Shown here piece after piece: positions 63,742 to 64,000 of a stretch of 64,000 bases of DNA; the stretch's first letter is position 1; every line of letters starts with the position of its first letter. Source of the DNA: Lycium barbarum. Lineage: Eukaryota > Streptophyta > Magnoliopsida > Solanales > Solanaceae. The stretch is taken from positions 24,374,203-24,438,202 of the forward strand of contig NC_083341.1 of assembly GCF_019175385.1 (NCBI RefSeq), read 5' to 3'. The notes beneath the pieces were generated by a model. The model saw nothing but the letters and a program-made list of their open reading frames with translations, made no database searches and had not been told where the DNA came from. Made by a program: the position numbers and the translations under genes.

Positions 63742-64000
63742 ACTTCAGTTACATGTAGTTTTATTCAATCACTAGTGAACTCCCTTCGCGCGGTTATTTG
63801 ATATGTAGAATTCATCAAACGATCTTCTTCTTAAAAAGTTGAGAAAGTGGAAAAATATTTAAACTTCTAAAAAGTATACCCAAAAAAAATGAATTAGTTA
63901 TAATATCTTCAATACTGAGTACTTAGCCTTGGAAATGGAAATTGGGAAATATGAGTAATTCAACAAAGGGTGAGATTAATATTAGAAGTTCCATTCACAC
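63742..64000. other. AT-rich flank at the window end
   Basis: No gene seen. ACTAGT next to a GC-rich CTTCGCGCGG stretch (63771-63795) loosely recalls a reversed Helitron end, but no complete hairpin forms. Confidence 0.4.

Noticed and set aside
63771..63795. ACTAGT with CGCGCGG nearby, a possible minus-strand Helitron end
   Set aside because: Only one arm of the hairpin is recognisable, so it falls short of the two accepted termini.

Overview
The window is plant nuclear DNA, most likely from a Solanaceae species. The reasons are the AT-rich noncoding background, a typical plant nucleoside diphosphate kinase gene with four exons, Tnt1-like Ty1/copia and Tekay-like Ty3/gypsy retroelements, a mitochondrial nad1 insertion, and an Au-type SINE end. 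The family-level placement is inferred from the repeat types, not proven. Apart from one intact gene, the window is a nested graveyard of transposable elements and broken gene pieces.

Layout. 1-5734: 3' half of a Tekay/Del-type Ty3/gypsy element (element A) with a 3.0 kb LTR. 5735-6568: decayed plant-mobile-domain-type reading frame, followed by a Helitron 3' terminus at 6693. 7893-8019 and 20174-20391: exons 1 and 2 of a vestitone reductase/DFR-like short-chain dehydrogenase pseudogene. The 12.2 kb between them holds MITEs, a large foldback element, a short Helitron (15493-16212) and a solo gypsy LTR (16452-19710) with a perfect 5-bp target duplication. 20408-22912: 3' half of a Tnt1-like copia on the minus strand. 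22913-31189: non-autonomous LTR element (tRNA-Asp primer site, no gag-pol) packed with the palindrome GCGATCGC. 31190-33930: 3' half of a second, unrelated copia on the plus strand. 33931-41726: AT-rich sequence with microsatellites and MITEs. 41727-51151: complete but dead Tekay-type gypsy element B with both LTRs and target duplication TTTTG. 52729-53756: MULE-type MITE lying 108 bp upstream of the NDPK1 start codon. 53865-56713: intact NDPK1 gene. 57677-58110: mitochondrial nad1 fragment. 58624-63427: a third, nearly complete copia on the minus strand. 63633-63741: SINE 3' part.

The only gene that looks functional is NDPK1 (148 aa, cytosolic nucleotide metabolism). All pol genes carry in-frame stops and most also carry frameshifts. 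Most of the stops I can check against a paralogous copy are C-to-T or G-to-A changes, as expected from decay of methylated cytosine.

The most unusual signals are: (i) a two-hairpin module in the LTRs of three different gypsy copies, whose second stem keeps pairing through compensatory changes and sits just before a conserved splice-acceptor-like CAG; (ii) a TATA box plus splice-donor arrangement with almost identical 259/260-bp spacing in two diverged LTRs; (iii) 27 exact copies of GCGATCGC in an otherwise AT-rich non-autonomous element; (iv) the chimeric junctions around that element.
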